This document shows, one piece after another, positions 1 to 9,296 of a DNA stretch of 64,000 nt. The stretch is from contig NC_011674.1 of NCBI RefSeq assembly GCF_000150955.2, positions 248,001 through 312,000 on the forward strand, read 5' to 3'. The translations under genes were made by a program, and so were the position numbers. Below the pieces are notes generated by a model. That model made no database searches. It saw only the letters and a list, made by a program, of their open reading frames with translations, and was not told the origin of the DNA. Within the stretch, counting starts at the first letter, position 1. Each line of letters opens with the position of its first letter. Source of the stretch: Phaeodactylum tricornutum CCAP 1055/1. Its lineage: Eukaryota; Bacillariophyta; Bacillariophyceae; Surirellales; Neidiaceae.

Positions 1-500
1 ACTGCAAAGAATGGCGCAAACTGCCTCTTGCTTCTCACACCCTTGCAAATTTTCAGCAGCACTTCTCCCTTGCCGACGACGACCGGCGCCTTACGGCCAC
101 TACCGGTTCACTTGGCTATGCCAACGTTCTCGCTGCTACTCCCTCTCTGGCTCCAGCCACGGTTTCCGACACCCTCAGCCTGCCTTTCTCCGCGCTCTCT
201 GTGTCCCAGCCTTCTGTCTCCTCCCCGGACATGACCTATTGCTGGCCCCATGGGACCAGCAAGAACAGGCGCCACACCAGTGCCACTTGCAAGAACAAGG
301 CCCCTGGTCATCGCGACGACGCGACGGCCACCAACACCCTTGGCGGCTCCACCAAGGTTTGGACTGCCCCCAAACCTCCCGAATAGGAAAGAGGGACGGC
401 TACGCCGACGATTAAAACTAGTAATACCGATTATTTAAATCATATTACTAGTCTTAACTCGTCTGTAGCCCCCTCCCCGCCTAGTCCACACACCTCAGCC

Positions 501-3500
501 ATTGCCGACACTGGCTGCACTGGCCACTACATCACGGTCAACTGCCCTCATACCCACAGGCACCCAGCCAACCCCAGCCTAGCAGTCCGTGTCCCGAACG
601 GCGCAGTCCTCCGATCGAGTCATGTTGCCACCCTGGCCCTTCCTGGTTTCTCCCCTGCCGCCTGCCAAGCACATATTTTTCCTGGGCTTGCCTCCCATCC
701 GCTCCTCTCTATTGGACAACTGTGCGACGACGGTTGCACGGCAACCTTCTCGGCCACTCGGCTCGACATTCATCGTGACGCTACACTGCTGCTCTCTGGT
801 GCCCGCTCCCCCCACACTGGTCTCTGGCACCTCGATCTTGCCCCCGCTCCCTCTCCTGCGACGGCCCACGCCCTTGTTCCCCACACACCCCTTGCCGACC
901 GCATTGCTTTTGTCCATGCCTCGCTCTTCTCCCCGGCACTTTCAACGTGGTGTCAGGCACTCGATTCCGGCCATCTTACCACTTTTCCCGACATTTCCTC
1001 CCGACAAGTCCGCAAATATCCACCCAGCTCCTCCGCCATGGTCAAGGGTCACCTCGACCAACAACGCGCAAACCTTCGCTCCACCAAGCTTCCCCCTGTT
1101 GGTTCCCCCACCACGACTGCACCCCCTGCCCGCTCTGTACCCGACCTTGATCCTCCCAATGCCCCACCAGTCGCACGTACGCACCACGTCTTTGCTGCTC
1201 ATCAGCGCGTCACCGGACAAATCTACACCGACCAACCAGGCCGTTTCCTTACTCCTTCAAGTGCCGGCCATAACGACATGCTCGTACTGTATGATTACGA
1301 CAGCAACGCCATCCACGTTGAACTCATGAAGAACAAGTCTGGCCCCGAAATTCTCGCCGCCTATAAACGCGCTCATGCTCTTTTCACCCAGCGAGGCCTC
1401 CGTCCACAACTCCAGCGCCTCGACAACGAAGCCTCTGCAGCCCTCCAGTCCTTCATGACCTCAGAGCACGTCGACTTTCAGCTGGCACCCCCCCATCTAC
1501 ACCGTCGTAATGCCGCCGAACGGGCCATCCGCACCTTCAAGAACCATTTCATTGCTGGCCTCTGCACCACGAACCCGGATTTTCCCCTGCATCTTTGGGA
1601 CCGCCTCCTCCCCCAGGCCCTCATCACCCTAAATCTTCTTCGTCGCTCCCGCATCAACCCCAAGTTGTCCGCCCACGCACAGCTTCACGGTGCCTTTGAC
1701 TACAACCGAACCCCGCTTGCTCCTCCCGGCACTCGCGTCTTGGTCCATGTCAAGCCGTCCGCTCGCGAAACATGGGCCCCCCATGCTGTTGAAGGTTGGT
1801 ATCTCGGCCCCGCTTTGAACCATTATCGCTGCCATCGCGTATGGATCACAGAAACACGAGCCGAACGTGTTGCTGACACCCTTTCTTGGTTCCCGACCCG
1901 CCTCTCCATGCCTTCCGCCTCCTCCACCGACCGAGCCCTGGCCGCCGCCCGTGATCTTGTCCATGCGCTCCAAAATCCCTCCCCCGCCTCCCCGTTTGCG
2001 CCCCTCAACGCCCACCAGCACCAGGCCCTCACACACCTTGCCGATCTCTTTGCCACGGTGGCCGCCCCGGCCGACGACGCCCCCGCACCTGCTCCCGTGC
2101 CTCCGGTCCGTCCTCCTACCCCAGCACTTCCCCCAGCTCAGGTCCGTTTTGCCGTCCCTCTCGTCACGGCCGAACATGCCCCAGCACTTCCGAGGGTGCC
2201 CGTTCCTACCGCCGCACTTCCGAGGGTGCCCCCCATGGCTACCTATCACTCGCGCACCGGTAACCCCGGCCGTCGCCGCCGCAAAGCACGCAAACAACCG
2301 GCAACCCCAACCCTAGTTCCGGCGCATCCACACAACACCCGCACCCGACCCTTTCTTGTCCCGGCCTCCGCCAACGCAGTTGTCGACCCCGCAACCGGCG
2401 CCTCCTTAGAATATCGCCACCTGCGCTCCGGCCCCGACGCTCCCGATTGGATTCGCGCCGCCGCCAACGAAATTGGCCGCCTCACTCAAGGTAACCCGCC
2501 CCACAGTACCACCGGCAGCCAGACTATGCACTTCATCGCGCATAATGCCATTCCTCCCGGTCGCAAGGCAACCTACTTGCGCATTGTAGCCAGTATTCGC
2601 CCTCAGAAATCGGAACCCAAGCGCATCCGCTTTACCGTTGGCGGCAACTTAGTTCAGTACCCCGGAAAGGTTAGCACCCCAACTGCTGACATCACCACGG
2701 CCAAGATCCTCTTCAATAGCGTCCTCTCCACACCCGCCGCCAAGTTTATGTGTATTGACATCAAGGATTTCTATCTTGGCACCCCCATGGCTCGGTACGA
2801 ATACATGCGCATCCCGGTTCCCGATATCCCTCCCACCATCATGGCTCATTACCAGTTAGCTCCACTCATTCACAACAACTCTATTACCGTCGAAATTCGC
2901 AAAGGTATGTACGGCCTTCCCCAAGCCGGTATTCTTGCCCACGATCGTCTTGTTGAACACCTTGCTGCGCACGGCTACATTAAGACGAAGCATACCGCTG
3001 GCCTATTTCGCCACGTCACGCGCCCTATTCAGTTTACCCTAGTTGTGGACGACTTTGGAGTGAAATACACTGGCACCGAACACGCTCAACACCTTATCGA
3101 CACTCTCCAAGCACTTTACACCATCACCATTGACTGGGACGGCACTCGTTATCTCGGACTTACACTTGCTTGGGATTATGAGCGTCGAACCCTCGACATG
3201 TCCATGCCCGACTATATCGACCAAGCCCTAACCCGCTTTCAACGATCGCCCCCTGTTACGCCTCAACATGCGCCTCACCCTTGGACCCCTCCAACTTATG
3301 GCGTTGCAACACAACTCACACCAGTCCCTGATACCTCTGAGCCTCTCAATGCATCCGACAAGACCCACCTGCAAGAAATCATCGGAACCCTACTTTATTA
3401 CGCTAGGGCTGTCGACTCGACCATTCTCGTGGCTCTCGGTACTCTGGCCTCGGCACAGTCAACTGCAACCCAAGCGACCCTTCACGCCGCCGAACATTTA

Positions 3501-4262
3501 CTCGACTACTGTGCCACTCACCCACACGCTACGGTACGTTTTCAGGCTAGCGACATGTGTTTACACATTCATAGTGACGCTTCCTACCTTTCCGAGTCGA
3601 AAGCCCGTTCTCGTGCTGCAGGTCACTTTTTCCTCAGCAGTCGACCCCACGATCCCAATGCTGCTCCCGCTCCGACTGGTCCGGACCCTCCCAATAACGG
3701 CGCCATTCACACGCATAGCTCCATTATGTCCGTTGTTCTTTCGTCGGCCACCGAAGCAGAACTCGGTGCCCTCTTTTACAACGCCAAGGACGCCACCGCT
3801 TTCCGGGTCACTCTCGACGAACTTGGCCACATTCAGCCACCTACTCCTATTCAGACCGATAACGCTTGTGCCTCCGGCATTGCCAACGAAACCATCAAGC
3901 AACGACGTTCTAAAGCCATTGACATGCGTTTCTACTGGGTTAAAGACCGCGTCGAGCAAAAACAGTTTATTATTTACTGGCGACCCGGTCTCACAAATTT
4001 GGCCGACTATTTCTCCAAGCATCATTCTCCCGCCCATCATCGAAAAATGCGCTCGCACTACCTTTTCGAACAGTCATCAACCAATGACCTAGCAACTTCT
4101 CATTTGCAGCGAGGGTGTGTTGATCGAACTCCTGGTAAGGACAACGTCTCACCAGAAGTTCAATCGCCTACTGCTAAAAGACAAGTCGCTTCCGTCCCAC
4201 ACACAACGAATCACAGCCCCACAGTCCCTACGAATATCCAAGAGTACAATGTAGACTCATAA
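501..4262 (+). CDS. Copia-type pol polyprotein (protease, integrase, reverse transcriptase, RNase H)
   Basis: The frame carries, in order, an aspartic protease motif (IADTG) at the start, the integrase core with its closing acidic segment around 1500-1560, a reverse transcriptase with the palm segment MCIDIKDFYLG near 2749, GMYGLPQAG near 2905 and a VVDDFG catalytic box near 3043, and a Copia RNase H (HSDASYLS, then SRAAGHFFL) near 3565. A proline- and alanine-rich linker of about 200 codons separates integrase from reverse transcriptase. The protein would be cut by its own protease inside the virus-like particle. The start given is the protease motif, not a mapped initiation site. Family assignment is firm; activity cannot be judged from this window. 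Confidence 0.9.
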   Translation: MADTGCTGHYITVNCPHTHRHPANPSLAVRVPNGAVLRSSHVATLALPGFSPAACQAHIFPGLASHPLLSIGQLCDDGCTATFSATRLDIHRDATLLLSGARSPHTGLWHLDLAPAPSPATAHALVPHTPLADRIAFVHASLFSPALSTWCQALDSGHLTTFPDISSRQVRKYPPSSSAMVKGHLDQQRANLRSTKLPPVGSPTTTAPPARSVPDLDPPNAPPVARTHHVFAAHQRVTGQIYTDQPGRFLTPSSAGHNDMLVLYDYDSNAIHVELMKNKSGPEILAAYKRAHALFTQRGLRPQLQRLDNEASAALQSFMTSEHVDFQLAPPHLHRRNAAERAIRTFKNHFIAGLCTTNPDFPLHLWDRLLPQALITLNLLRRSRINPKLSAHAQLHGAFDYNRTPLAPPGTRVLVHVKPSARETWAPHAVEGWYLGPALNHYRCHRVWITETRAERVADTLSWFPTRLSMPSASSTDRALAAARDLVHALQNPSPASPFAPLNAHQHQALTHLADLFATVAAPADDAPAPAPVPPVRPPTPALPPAQVRFAVPLVTAEHAPALPRVPVPTAALPRVPPMATYHSRTGNPGRRRRKARKQPATPTLVPAHPHNTRTRPFLVPASANAVVDPATGASLEYRHLRSGPDAPDWIRAAANEIGRLTQGNPPHSTTGSQTMHFIAHNAIPPGRKATYLRIVASIRPQKSEPKRIRFTVGGNLVQYPGKVSTPTADITTAKILFNSVLSTPAAKFMCIDIKDFYLGTPMARYEYMRIPVPDIPPTIMAHYQLAPLIHNNSITVEIRKGMYGLPQAGILAHDRLVEHLAAHGYIKTKHTAGLFRHVTRPIQFTLVVDDFGVKYTGTEHAQHLIDTLQALYTITIDWDGTRYLGLTLAWDYERRTLDMSMPDYIDQALTRFQRSPPVTPQHAPHPWTPPTYGVATQLTPVPDTSEPLNASDKTHLQEIIGTLLYYARAVDSTILVALGTLASAQSTATQATLHAAEHLLDYCATHPHATVRFQASDMCLHIHSDASYLSESKARSRAAGHFFLSSRPHDPNAAPAPTGPDPPNNGAIHTHSSIMSVVLSSATEAELGALFYNAKDATAFRVTLDELGHIQPPTPIQTDNACASGIANETIKQRRSKAIDMRFYWVKDRVEQKQFIIYWRPGLTNLADYFSKHHSPAHHRKMRSHYLFEQSSTNDLATSHLQRGCVDRTPGKDNVSPEVQSPTAKRQVASVPHTTNHSPTVPTNIQEYNVDS
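2184..2231 (+). repeat. 30-bp tandem duplication inside the retrotransposon linker
   Basis: The 18-mer GCACTTCCGAGGGTGCCC occurs at 2184-2201 and again at 2214-2231, in the same frame, inside the low-complexity proline-rich linker between integrase and reverse transcriptase. It looks like a local replication-slippage duplication. Confidence 0.8.
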
Positions 4263-4320
4263 TCTTCGTAGTTCATCGTTTTCCTCAACTGTGATCTCCA
4301 TCGTCGTTTTGTGTTCTTCA
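4117..4320 (+). repeat. Possible 3' LTR of the Copia element (ends not proven)
   Basis: A purine-rich stretch (AGCGAGGG) just before 4117 could be the polypurine tract, followed by a TGTTGA start as expected for a Copia LTR. A CA dinucleotide near 4319-4320 could be its end. The partner LTR lies outside the window, so neither edge can be confirmed. If right, the LTR is short, about 200 bp, and the end of the pol frame runs into it. Confidence 0.35.
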
Positions 4321-4403
4321 ATAAAAACATCTTTCGTAAAGAATCTCCGGTGGACGAAGCAAATGTCTTCTCAAGTCGGAGCTTTACCAAGTCGAGCAAG
4401 ACT

Positions 4404-5360
4404 ATGAAGAAAGAGAAAATGCTGTCGCTTTGGATAGCTGCGCGCGCGGTCTGGTCTCTCCAGGAAGGTATCTATTCCGTCGCTAGCCGTAAGCAAACTC
4501 GACTGGAGATGAGAATGGCTTCCTTCGCTTTTCTCGGCGGAAACCCCAAGATCCCACAATCAACAGCGGAAAGGTTCGTAGCATACTATCTTGGCATTGT
4601 TCATTTCATTTTTCCGGTACTTTTCTGAAATCAAATTTTGTGCCGCGCATGTAGAGATCGCCAGGCTATTGGCGCAGTGAAGGCTGCAATTGTTTCACCA
4701 CGAGCACCCTCCTGCGGGCTTATTGAATGCGAATTTCCTACTCTGAGCGCTCTCAATAAAATGGGCGACGGATCATTACGGTCAGCTAATGAAGTGGACC
4801 AGGCAAACATAGAATTTGTGTCTAAGCTATTCCGGGCGATTTCTCCTCCTCTTCCTTTCTTGGGCCCGAGAACATGGCTTATAATCAGCTCTGCTGCGAG
4901 CAGTAGCTTTTGTGAGAAGGCCGCTAAAGCCACAGGGGGTGCTGATTCAACAATTTACTTGAAAGAAGGCATACCTAGTATTGGCGGCCGTGATGTGTGC
5001 GTTCTCGTGTCGCCTTCGATATCTAAAGACTACGAGATTGCCAAACGACTCGTCAGCAACGGGAATAAAGTGGTTATAGTAAATGGGTTGGCCAAGGACC
5101 AGAAGAGTATTCCCGAAAACGCGACTATGGCATTCTTTCTGAAACCCTTGACATATAATTCGCAAGTGGCTGGCTACCTTGTACGAATTTATCCTGGAGC
5201 CTGGACAGCCCTTGACGCGGCAAGCGGAGCCACACTTGGAACATTTAGCGATACCGAAATACTAGTTCCCGGGACAAACACCCCAGACCTCCGGGCTGCG
5301 GTGCGACAAGTGCAAACTTGTGTTGATGAACGTGCCATCAAGGCAAGACAATCCAGTTAG
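4404..5360 (+). CDS. DUF1995 domain protein
   Basis: Two exons are read: 4404-4573 and 4655-5360, with an 81-nt GT-AG intron. Joining them gives 291 residues and restores the start of the domain (exon 1 ends in ...NPKIPQSTAE, exon 2 continues RQAIGAVKAAI). The protein matches the DUF1995 family of cyanobacteria and photosynthetic eukaryotes: a helix at residues 50-65, the ECEFPTL strand, and the conserved tail with FLKPL and RIYPGAW near residues 220-240. The function of the family is not established; some plant members are plastid proteins. The first 45 residues are basic with a weak hydrophobic stretch, compatible with targeting but not a clear signal peptide. The start at 4404 is the first in-frame ATG after the retrotransposon, whose end is only about 140 bp upstream, so the promoter may have been replaced or altered by the insertion. 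Confidence 0.75.
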
Positions 5361-6281
5361 AGGAAGAGCGATAACATTTTGCTACAAAGAATTGTTGTGC
5401 AGCCATACACTAGACCTCTCCACAACACAGGCGAAGAACCATACGATCATTTTCAAATATAGCTAGGTGTCTACAGAATGCCGTCTTCTCATTTTGGTTG
5501 AGAGAAAGCTTGTCGTTGCATTAGGTTAGCGCTTTACATTTAAGGACTTGCAATTGTTCGAAAGGAATACCTGACTTTTTGGGCACTTGCCTTACCATTA
5601 TTTGACTTGACTTACTTTGAATGACACTGAAAGTGCTTACTGGCACGTGCCAATTCACCACAAATTGGTGTATTCAGCGTGGATCGGGACGACAAGATAG
5701 GAAGAATCGCACCGCCAGGACTCACAGATCGACACCTCATTGTAAGTTGCTTATTGCGAGAGGTACCACAAAGCATGATTTACAGTTAGACTTGCATTAC
5801 TGCTAATTGGCTACCGAAGTTCGGATGAAAAACTACATAATTTTCAGCTATCAACATTAATTTCTGACCGGGTCTTTCGTTATACCGTTTTTTACAAGTC
5901 AAAAGTTCGTAATGACTGTGAAACATCATCTTCGGGTTGTAATTTTGGCTCTGATATTCAGATGACATGTGACTGAATCGGCAGTAAAACCTATTCTACT
6001 GCAAACTTCCTCAGATATCTTCGGAAATTACTATATTGCTTCGGTCAAGCTTTCGAGAGCTCCTGTTGGTGACGACACAGCCAGCAAACCGAAAAGTCAC
6101 TGAGCGGGCGATAAGTTTTGAGACTTTCTTCCTTGTCTAGCGGCGGAAGAGTTAATTGCAATGTTTTGATCGGTACCCCAAGCTTTTCCAAGGTTGATCG
6201 GTACCCCAAGCTATTCCAAGGTGTCATTATTTTGAGACAATATTTGTGCATCGATTTTCTTTCGCAAAAAAAAAATCTACC
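5361..6281. other. Intergenic, AT-rich; 28-bp tandem repeat near its end
   Basis: No convincing gene is seen on either strand. It should hold the 3' UTR of the DUF1995 gene and the promoter of the amidase gene, including the tandem repeat at 6166-6221. Confidence 0.5.
6166..6221 (+). repeat. Two tandem copies of a 28-bp unit upstream of the amidase gene
   Basis: The unit starts TTGATCGGTACCCCAAGC and is repeated head to tail (6166-6193 and 6194-6221) with one internal T/A difference. It lies 60-115 bp before the ATG at 6282, so it could duplicate a promoter or 5' UTR element; this is only suggested by position. Confidence 0.9.
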
Positions 6282-8884
6282 ATGAAACTTCCTTTTCTCG
6301 TGGCATCAACTTTGGTTTGGAGGTTGGTCATGGCGGCCGACTGTGAGCTTAGCTCGACGTCGTCAGCTCCCATTACTCAGAGCTTAAGCGGACTGTCAGC
6401 TGTTTCCTTCCAAGGGTTTAAGCCCTTGATCAACCGTTTTGAAGGGGAGCCTCTGCTCAAGATTATCAGGTGGAGCACTGACCCTATCGTAGAAATTTCT
6501 GGCAACAAGCTTGTTGTCTCCAAAGCATCTTGCGACTCTTCGTCACTTCCAGAATCGTCTTCGACTCTTCTATCTAAAATAAGCTTGTCGTTGCTTGGCA
6601 CTGCCAGCTTACTCACTTTTCTTGGAGGTCCAACAGCATCAATTCTTAGTCTGGGGTTCGCAGTGGCTACAGGGGCCTACATACCCGCTGCTTTTGCACA
6701 TGGGGACTCTTGTGATGCTGTTATTGAGGTGGAAATCCACGGGCCAGCTAAGTCGAATGGGGCTATATACATGGAGGAGATGATTCTCGTTGACGACTAT
6801 GACGGCGAAGAAGATTCCTTGCACTTTACCGCCGACCCGGCTTGGGCCTTGCGAGTCAATGCGAGCCGCAATTTCCGTCAAACTGCCTCAGGATCCGTCT
6901 ACAACTACCGCAACAAGGTGCGTAAGGATTTGGTTGCGTTTCCGGTGTTCGCTTGACAAACTCATCGTTCGGATTAATTGAGCGTTCAGATTCTTATGGG
7001 TATGTCGCAGACAACTATCCTCAACCAACCACCCTCGGTGACGGCGAAAGACGATGTAGTTTTTGATATTCCGGCAAATGTTGTTCGTCCTGACACCGAC
7101 GAAGAGATTTTGATGCTATCTGTTCTAGAAATGGCAGCCCTCCTCCGCCAAGGAAGTTTGACGTCTGTTGAGCTCACTAATATGGCTTTGAGCATGCTCG
7201 AAATGTATGATCCTGAGTACAATATGTTGGAAGTGGAGCTTAAAGAACTTGCTTTAAACGTCGCTGCCGAGGCGGATGCCATGTTTGCCAATGGCACAAT
7301 CGTTTCCGAAATCCAAGGCATTCCATTTGCTATTAAGGACACGTACGATGTGAAAGGCTATGCTACCATGTATGGCTCGTGGGAGTTTATGGACAATATC
7401 CGGGAGGAAGAGTCCCCTTTGGTAACGTACGCTGTCCAGGCTGGTGTGGTGCCTCTTTTTAAGTCATCGGTTCCACAACTGACTTGGGGAACTGCTAATT
7501 ATAAGGGTACAGTGTATTCTTGTCTCAATGGTGGATACTCGGCTGGGGCTGGTGGTTCAGGAGGATCTTCTATTGGTTCAGGAACTGCCGTTTGCCTAGG
7601 GGTTGTCCCGGTTGCAATCTGCGAGCAGACGGGCTCTTCTTGCCAGTCACCAGCAATTGCCAATGGCATTTCCACCATCATTCCTGCCCTTGGAACATTT
7701 TCTCGAGAAAACAATGGGTTATACTCGTTTGAATCAGATCGTCCCGGCTTGCTCTGCCGAGACTTGATGTCTTGCGCCGTGTTTTACAACCGCATGAGAG
7801 GGAAGTCTGCAGGTGATCTGCAGTCTCGCGATGTTCCTTTTGCGGATCCTTCCAAAGAGGACCTCTCCACGTACTCTATTGGTTTTGTGGATAATTCAGA
7901 CACGGACGGTTGGCCGTTGGCTTGGGACACTCCATTCAAAGGGCAGCGCAACAATGTCGTGACGGCACTACAAGCCTTCGGTGCTGACGTGATTACCGAA
8001 GACAGTATCACCAATTTCATGCAGCCAACACAGTTGTATACAGATTTTATGGAATCAAATATTCGCAATACTGTTTCTTTCGACTGGTATTGGTTGAATG
8101 TTGAAGGATTTTTCGAGGAAGTCTTCAAATATGGGGCGGAGGAAGGGGCAATGGCCTACGGCCCGGTTTGGGTGGGACAAAAGTAAGTACATCCCACCTG
8201 TTGAGATGCGATCAAGTGCGGTCATTTGTTTCAGCAGCAAAGTCTCATCCCGGCTGAGCCTTTAGCTTCAATTTTGACAATGGTTCCCACCGTAGTCATG
8301 TAGGGGCATCTGCCTATGCGTACTTGGATAGCCTCTGGCTGTTTGGCTACGCGGCCGAAAGGGCAATGTATCCCATGTTGCAGACAATGCCAGATGTTGT
8401 TGTACACTTTGCCCAGTCCGAACTGAATGGGGCGTATGATGGCAACTTGATCAAACGGGCCGGGATTAATACAGTACACATTCCGGAGTTTTACTGGAAT
8501 ACCACCAACGAAACTTTTGTCGATTGGACAGGATCTCGTCCCATTGACTATTATGAAGGTACAACGGTGAGCGCAGCCATGATTACTTGCGAGTCAAAAA
8601 AGTATGAACCTGTCAAGGCACTTGCGGTCTGTTACCAACTCCAGCAAAGTCTCGTTCCGGGTGGCAAGCTTATTTCACCCAACAAGGACATTATTCGTGA
8701 GGCATTGCAATCGGGCGCGCATGACTTAGACTGCCCTTACGATTGGTCCGACAAGCGCCCAGGGTATTTGGACAGTTATCCGGTAGATGTGCGCGAAAAT
8801 GTTGTGTCAAAGCTGGGCAACATCGGGAACCGTCCCACTTGCCCGGCCCCCGGAGTCGTGGTGTCCGCGAGTTCGCCACCCTGA
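6282..8884 (+). CDS. Amidase-signature family protein with a hydrophobic N-terminal extension
   Basis: Three exons are read: 6282-6917, 6990-8182 and 8266-8884, with introns of 72 and 83 nt, all GT-AG and in phase; the product is 815 residues. Residues 1-20 form a signal peptide, and residues 105-150 hold one or two membrane-length hydrophobic stretches. From about residue 240 the protein follows the amidase-signature fold: FAIKDTYDVKG with the catalytic Lys, the Gly/Ser-rich loop (GGSGGSSIGSG) with the cis-Ser, and EQTGSSCQSPA with the nucleophile Ser. The family hydrolyses amide or ester bonds, for example fatty acid amides and indole-acetamide. The substrate cannot be read here. The 212-residue exon 1 module has no family I recognise. 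The protein probably enters the secretory pathway and may be membrane-bound. The third exon closes the fold with the GLNTVH-like C-terminal part, seen here as GINTVHIPEFYW. Confidence 0.75.
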
Positions 8885-9296
8885 TATGTCTCCGAAGTAG
8901 TTTGCTGCATTTTGCATGTGGGTAATGGATTCGGTTTAACGAGGGCTGTAATCTTTATGTAATTTTATGGACGTCGCGTGTTGCGTACTTTAAAAAATTT
9001 GGAGTAATAGCTAGAGCTGTGTCTGATGGCATAAACTTCCTCATCTTTACGGTTAGCCATAGTTCAATTATGGATGTGAGGGGCGTCGTCACTTTGTGAC
9101 GTCATATGCAACGTCACGCTTGCAGAAGACCGAAATCTGGATAAAACTGCCATGCACAGTTGTTACCTGAGAGCTGGGCTCGTGTCGCTTCGTGTCAACG
9201 GCAAGCCATCTTCCATCTGCATATTTCGATCCGTTCCACCAGGATTCTTTGGGAAAGCAAAGGCCATTGAGGTCCACACCACAAAAACCGCTCGCG
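8885..9296. other. Intergenic; promoter region of the CDF transporter
   Basis: It holds the amidase 3' UTR and the CDF promoter, with the CRE-type palindrome at 9097. No gene is seen. Confidence 0.6.
9097..9116 (+). promoter_or_regulatory. CRE-like TGACGTCA palindrome plus a second ACGTCA core
   Basis: TGACGTCA lies at 9097-9104 and ACGTCA follows at 9111-9116, about 180-200 bp upstream of the CDF transporter ATG. In P. tricornutum, TGACGT/ACGTCA elements of the PtCA1 promoter are described as CO2/cAMP-responsive elements bound by a bZIP factor. A role here is inference from sequence and position. Confidence 0.4.

Larger units (their letters stand above)
1..4262 (+). mobile_element. Ty1/Copia-type LTR retrotransposon, 5' end outside window
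   Basis: This is a fossil or recent copy of a Copia-order LTR retrotransposon; its GC-rich, proline- and alanine-rich coding style differs from the neighbouring genes. Parts are in Copia order: the end of gag with a Cys/His knuckle-like segment near 228-345, protease near 495-620, integrase core about 1140-1700, reverse transcriptase about 2500-3200 and RNase H about 3550-4030. Integrase before reverse transcriptase is the Copia signature; Gypsy elements have the reverse order. The visible pol part reads through as one long frame and looks whole, so the copy is probably young. The 5' LTR and most of gag are outside the window, so LTR divergence cannot be used for dating. It probably belongs to the diatom CoDi lineages, which is an inference. 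Confidence 0.93.

Noticed and set aside
3268-4092. 274-codon plus-strand frame inside the retrotransposon
   Set aside because: It overlaps the reverse transcriptase and RNase H frame and has no recognisable motif; it reflects GC-rich codon bias.
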